DNA of 64,000 nucleotides from CAWIMX01 sp963792785. Lineage in GTDB: Bacteria; Acidobacteriota; Vicinamibacteria; Vicinamibacterales; CAVVIG01. Every line of letters begins with the position of its first letter. Within the stretch, counting starts at the first letter, position 1. A program made the position numbers and the translations under genes. Below the pieces are notes generated by a model. It was not told where the DNA came from. It was given only the letters and a program-made list of their open reading frames with translations, and made no database searches. Positions 60,967 through 64,000 of the stretch are shown here, piece after piece. The stretch lies in contig CAWBXO010000001.1 of NCBI GenBank assembly GCA_963792785.1, forward strand, positions 434,001 through 498,000, written 5' to 3'.

Positions 60967-61812
60967 ATGATCAAAACCATCGGCATCATCGGCGCCGGCG
61001 CCATGGGCAACGGCATCTCGCAGGTGTTCGCGCAGGCGCGGTTCACCGTGCGGCTCGTCGACGTGTCGCAGCCCATGCTGGACCGGGCGCGCGCGACGAT
61101 TGAGGCGAGCCTCGGCAAGTTCGTCGCGAAGGGCAGGCTCACGGCGGCGGACCGGGACGCGGCGCTCGCGCGGATCGCGACGAGCCGTTCGACCGACGAC
61201 CTCGCGGCGGCCGACTACATCATCGAGGCGATTACCGAGAACCGCGAGGCGAAGCTCGCGATGTTCAAGACGCTCGACGCGGTCGCGTCGCCCGGCACGA
61301 TCCTCGCCTCGAACACCTCGTCCATCTCGATCACCGAGCTCGGGGCGGCCACTACGCGCCCCGCCGAGGTGGTCGGGATGCACTTCTTCAACCCCGTGCC
61401 GATCATGGCGCTCGTCGAAGTGATCCGCGGGCAGTCCACGTCGGCCGCGACGATGAAGACGGCGTTCAGCCTGTGCGAGCAGCTCGGCAAGACGGCCGTC
61501 GAGGCCGCCGACTACCCCGGCTTCATCGCCAACCGTATCCTGCTGCCGATGATCAACGAGGCCGCCTTCGCGGTGATGGAAGGCGTGGGGACGCCCGAGG
61601 CGATCGACACCGTGATGAAGCTGGGGCTGAATCACCCGATGGGGCCGCTCACGCTCGCCGATTTCGTCGGCCTCGACGTGTGCGTCGCGATTCTCGACGT
61701 GCTGCACGACGGGTTCGGCGACCCGAAGTACCGGTGCTGCCCTCTACTCCGCCGGATGGTGGCCGCCGGGCACTACGGGCGCAAGACCGGCCAGGGCTTT
61801 TACACGTACTAG
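60967..61812 (+). CDS. 3-hydroxyacyl-CoA (3-hydroxybutyryl-CoA) dehydrogenase
   Basis: 281 residues. NAD-binding GIIGAGAMGNGISQVFAQ, ASNTSSISITEL, GMHFFNPVPIMALVEVIRG (catalytic His), GFIANRILLPMINEA and NHPMGPLTLADFVGLD. Typical PaaH/Hbd enzyme of butanoate metabolism, acting after the thiolase upstream. No ribosome site is obvious; the repeat arm ends four bases before the ATG. The end overlaps the convergent DUF457 gene by 69 bases. Confidence 0.94.
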   Translation: MIKTIGIIGAGAMGNGISQVFAQARFTVRLVDVSQPMLDRARATIEASLGKFVAKGRLTAADRDAALARIATSRSTDDLAAADYIIEAITENREAKLAMFKTLDAVASPGTILASNTSSISITELGAATTRPAEVVGMHFFNPVPIMALVEVIRGQSTSAATMKTAFSLCEQLGKTAVEAADYPGFIANRILLPMINEAAFAVMEGVGTPEAIDTVMKLGLNHPMGPLTLADFVGLDVCVAILDVLHDGFGDPKYRCCPLLRRMVAAGHYGRKTGQGFYTY

Positions 61813-62346
61813 CCACAGCACGACGACGATCGGCACGAAGACCGCCAGCTCGACGCCCACGGCCCGGGCATCGATCACCCATGTCGCCCAGGCGAAGAGC
61901 GGATGCCGCTCGGTCGGCGGGAAGACGCTCCACGGCGAGATGAACCAGGCAGGGCTGAAGGGCCACAACAGCTCGATGCCCCGCGGGACGTGGTCGTCCA
62001 CCGACAGCCAGTCGAAGAACAGGTGCGAGCCGTAGGCCGCCGCGCACATCAGCGTGAATCGCAGGGCCGGGAGGCGCCGCCACGCGGCGAAGATCGCGGC
62101 GGCGACGGCGACGACGGCGACAGCCGTCAAACTGTGCGAGTACGTGCGATGCTCGCCGAACAGCAGATCGATGTCGGGCAGCGCGCCGAGCAGCGCGCAC
62201 CCCACGGTCGTCGCGCCGCCGGCGCGCAGGAGCCATGGCGCCGCGGCCGGCGCCGTGCGCCCGCGCCGATCCCCGGGGACGAGATCGGCGGTCCAGGCCG
62301 TCGCGAGACCGCCGAGCGCGTGGCCTAGGGGCGTGGGCATGGGCAC
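61744..62346 (-). CDS. DUF457/YdjM-like metal-dependent membrane hydrolase
   Basis: 200 residues, about four to five helices. N-terminal TPLGHALGGLATAW, then GALPDIDLLFGEHRTYSHSLTAVAVVA and AAYGSHLFFDWLSVDD: the D-I-D, H-R-x-x-x-H-S and H-x-x-x-D residues are metal ligands of the LexA-regulated YdjM family, thought to act on membrane lipids. GTG at 62346 or ATG at 62340. Its head-to-head position beside recA is interesting because YdjM is SOS-controlled in E. coli, although its 3' part overlaps the dehydrogenase gene. Confidence 0.83.
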   Translation of the reverse strand: MPMPTPLGHALGGLATAWTADLVPGDRRGRTAPAAAPWLLRAGGATTVGCALLGALPDIDLLFGEHRTYSHSLTAVAVVAVAAAIFAAWRRLPALRFTLMCAAAYGSHLFFDWLSVDDHVPRGIELLWPFSPAWFISPWSVFPPTERHPLFAWATWVIDARAVGVELAVFVPIVVVLWLVRVKALAGLAPVVPGGHHPAE

Positions 62347-62441
62347 CGTGATCGTTGCATAGCCGGCGAGGCCAGGCGGGCAGGGCGTGCCTCCCCCGAC
62401 GCAGGCGGGCGAGGCAGTTCCGGTTCACCCGGGCGAATGGG

Positions 62442-62541
62442 GGCGAAAGTCATCAATCCCGTAACTGACTGATATTATATCGCTTCCATCAGACCATTCA
62501 CGTATTTGCGCTTGACTTTCGCCCCGGCACGTTTCTAGAAT
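62442..62541 (+). promoter_or_regulatory. recA promoter with a 13-bp inverted repeat overlapping the -35
   Basis: TTGACT (62512-62517), 18-base spacer, TAGAAT (62536-62541). GGGGCGAAAGTCA at 62442-62454 is exactly the reverse complement of TGACTTTCGCCCC at 62513-62525, which overlaps the -35. A GAGGAG ribosome site (62554-62559) lies seven bases before the ATG. The inverted repeat may be an operator (LexA or another SOS regulator); the sequence is not a known LexA box to me. Confidence 0.6.
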
Positions 62542-62566
62542 ACCGACACACCTGAGGAGCGCCTAA

Positions 62567-63628
62567 ATGCCGATTGCCGAAAAAGACCGCGACGAACGCC
62601 AGGACCGCGAAAAGATGAAAGCCGTCGACCTCGCGGTCGGCCAGATCGAGAAGCAGTTCGGCAAGGGCGCGATCATGCGCCTGGGCGGCAGCGGCGCGAT
62701 CCAGCCGATCGACACGATTCCCACCGGCGCCATCAGCATCGACTACGCGCTCGGCGTGGGCGGCGTGCCGCGCGGCCGCGTCGTCGAGATCTACGGCCCG
62801 GAATCGTCGGGCAAGACGACGCTGGCGCTGCAGGTGATTGCCGAGGCGCAAAAGACCGGTGGCATGGCCGCGTTCGTGGACGCCGAGCATGCGCTCGACG
62901 CGGCGTACGCGAAGAAGCTGGGCGTGAACATCGACAACCTGCTCGTGTCGCAGCCCGACAACGGCGAGCAGGCCCTCGAGATCGTCGAGGTCCTCGTCCG
63001 GTCGAACGGCGTCGACGTGGTGGTGGTGGACTCGGTGGCCGCGCTCGTGCCCCGGGCCGAGATCGAAGGCGACATGGGCGACTCCGTGATGGGGCTGCAG
63101 GCGCGGTTGATGTCGCAGGCGCTGAGGAAGCTCACCGGCGCGGTGTCGCGCTCGAAGACCTGCCTCATCTTCATCAACCAGCTCCGCGAGAAGATCGGCG
63201 TGATGTTCGGCAACCCGGAAACGACGACCGGCGGCCGCGCGCTGAAGTTCTACGCGTCGGTGCGCATGGACATCCGGCGCATCGCGACGATCAAGGACGG
63301 CGACCAGATCATCGGCGGCCGCACGCGCGTCAAGGTGGTCAAGAACAAGGTGGCCCCGCCCTTCCGCGAGGCGGAGTTCGACGTGATGTACGGCGAGGGC
63401 ATCTCGCGCACCGGCGATCTGCTGGACCTGGCCGTCGATCGAAAGATCGTCGAGAAGAGCGGCGCGTGGTTCGCCTACAGCGGCGAGCGCCTCGGCCAGG
63501 GCCGCGAGAACGCCAAGCAGTTCCTGAAGGATAATCCGCAGACCTTTGCGGAAATCGAGCTGAAGGTCCGCCAGGAGCTCGGCCTCAACCGGAGCCCGGA
63601 AGCCGCCGCCACCGCCGTCGCCTCCTAG
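62567..63628 (+). CDS. recA: Recombinase RecA
   Basis: 353 residues, standard length. Drives strand exchange and the SOS response. Walker A GPESSGKTT (about 76-84), VDAEHALD, VVVVDSVAALVPRAEIEG (Walker B), LMSQALRKLTG, FINQLREKIGVMFGNPETTTGGRALKFY and C-terminal domain with a short Ala/Ser tail. ATG start with a good ribosome site. The 327 bases after it hold a palindrome and a 23-bp repeat array, then tRNA-Phe. Confidence 0.98.
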   Translation: MPIAEKDRDERQDREKMKAVDLAVGQIEKQFGKGAIMRLGGSGAIQPIDTIPTGAISIDYALGVGGVPRGRVVEIYGPESSGKTTLALQVIAEAQKTGGMAAFVDAEHALDAAYAKKLGVNIDNLLVSQPDNGEQALEIVEVLVRSNGVDVVVVDSVAALVPRAEIEGDMGDSVMGLQARLMSQALRKLTGAVSRSKTCLIFINQLREKIGVMFGNPETTTGGRALKFYASVRMDIRRIATIKDGDQIIGGRTRVKVVKNKVAPPFREAEFDVMYGEGISRTGDLLDLAVDRKIVEKSGAWFAYSGERLGQGRENAKQFLKDNPQTFAEIELKVRQELGLNRSPEAAATAVAS

Positions 63629-63718
63629 ACGGCCCTTACCGCGTCGAACGGGCGTCCGGATCGCGCGGCTCAGAAGTCGCGGCGATCGGGACACCCGTCC
63701 GCCGCTAGATGCGATGTA

Positions 63719-63740
63719 GCGTCCGGCTCCAGCCGGACGC
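63719..63740. repeat. REP-like palindrome downstream of recA
   Basis: GCGTCCGGCT-CC-AGCCGGACGC, a perfect inverted repeat with the TCCGGCT/AGCCGGA core shared with 34043 and 44870. It could act as a transcript end structure but lacks a T tract. Confidence 0.7.
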
Positions 63741-63747
63741 GCCCCCG

Positions 63748-63907
63748 CAGCGTGAGTTCCGAGCTCCCTGCAGCGTGAGTCCCGAGCCCCCTGCCGCGTC
63801 AGTTCAAAGCCCCCTACAGCGTGAGTTCCCAGCCCCCTACAGCGTCAGTTCCCAGCCCCTTGCAGCGTGAGTTCCGAGCCCCTTGAGCGTCAGTTCCCAG
63901 CACCCCT
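63748..63907. repeat. 23-bp degenerate tandem repeat, seven copies
   Basis: The unit CAGCGTGAGTTCCGAGCCCC plus three bases repeats at an exact 23-base period from 63748 through 63907, with GTGAG/GTCAG and TTCCGAG/TTCCCAG alternatives. The units have no spacers. The array lies between recA and tRNA-Phe. Confidence 0.9.
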
Positions 63908-63913
63908 CTGTGT

Positions 63914-63919
63914 TAATAT
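63914..63919 (+). promoter_or_regulatory. Possible -10 of the tRNA-Phe gene
   Basis: TAATAT, 36 bases before the tRNA 5' end, right after the repeat array. No good -35 is present unless the array end provides it. Confidence 0.35.
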
Positions 63920-63955
63920 CTCTCGTTCGTCCTACCGCGACAAGCACCCCACAGT

Positions 63956-64000
63956 GGCGAGGTAGCTCAGTTGGTAGAGCACGTGACTGAAAATCACGGT
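63956..64000 (+). tRNA. tRNA-Phe (GAA), 3' part beyond the window
   Basis: The visible 45 bases fold as a tRNA 5' half: 7-base acceptor strand GGCGAGG, D arm TAGCTCAGTTGGTAGAGCA, anticodon stem CGTGA/TCACG and loop CTGAAAA with anticodon GAA. Variable loop, T arm and 3' acceptor are outside the window. Confidence 0.93.

Noticed and set aside
63748..63907. CRISPR array suggested by 23-bp periodicity
   Set aside because: No spacers between units and no cas genes; it is a degenerate tandem repeat.

Overview
The window looks like a chromosomal segment of a high-GC Gram-negative bacterium. The guess is Acidobacteriota, probably near class Vicinamibacteria. It rests on the gene mix (LarC, DUF4398 and FnIII/TIG lipoproteins, a System I cytochrome c maturation operon with a fused CcmF-CcmH, many GT39-like membrane glycosyltransferases), on high GC and on dispersed palindromes; no phylogenetic marker was compared. 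There is no rRNA, no transposase IS and no CRISPR array. One partial tRNA-Phe sits at the right edge.

Layout. 0-14 kb is mostly housekeeping, largely minus strand: an S1C protease (cut by the edge), DNA ligase LigA, a polyprenyl diphosphate synthase, TatD, MetG, LarC, RadC, a DUF4398 lipoprotein, a DapF homologue lacking both catalytic cysteines, a methyltransferase, GlpD, a beta-barrel protein and TtcA. 14-46 kb is a surface-glycan/envelope region. It holds GT4 and GT2 glycosyltransferases, hexapeptide acyltransferase, NAD-epimerase, methyltransferases, five polytopic GT39-like proteins, two LPG_synthase_TM flippase-like proteins (one fused to a methyltransferase), a nucleotidyltransferase, a CofD/YvcK-like protein fused to a GT2-like half, a radical SAM protein, and secreted lipoproteins and barrels. 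46-50.6 kb carries inositol monophosphatase, an RsbW-like kinase, AroA, AroK and a phosphoesterase. 50.8-58 kb is a tightly overlapped ccm operon transcribed from maf and ccmE down to a 52-aa protein. 58.9-64 kb holds a DciA-like protein, thiolase, 3-hydroxyacyl-CoA dehydrogenase, a DUF457 membrane protein, RecA and tRNA-Phe.

The most unusual content is in the gaps. Several intergenic spaces are filled by degenerate arrays of short words (GGTGC, GTTC or AGTC based) arranged as long inverted repeats. Three share the GGTGCC-type ends (16003-16187, 33116-33252, 60408-60962). The largest splits a thiolase/dehydrogenase pair and carries an S23/four-helix-bundle gene (IVS/Avd-like). I read these as a candidate non-transposase mobile or hairpin element family with one gene-bearing copy and gene-less derivatives. 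Related fragments reach into coding sequence (MetG linker, DciA C-terminus).

Caution. About 25 apparent single-base frameshifts occur, concentrated at 3.0-3.6, 28-32 and a few other sites, often in genes expected to be intact (polyprenyl synthase, CcmC, Maf). They look more like assembly indels than decay, so spans given for those genes join several frames.
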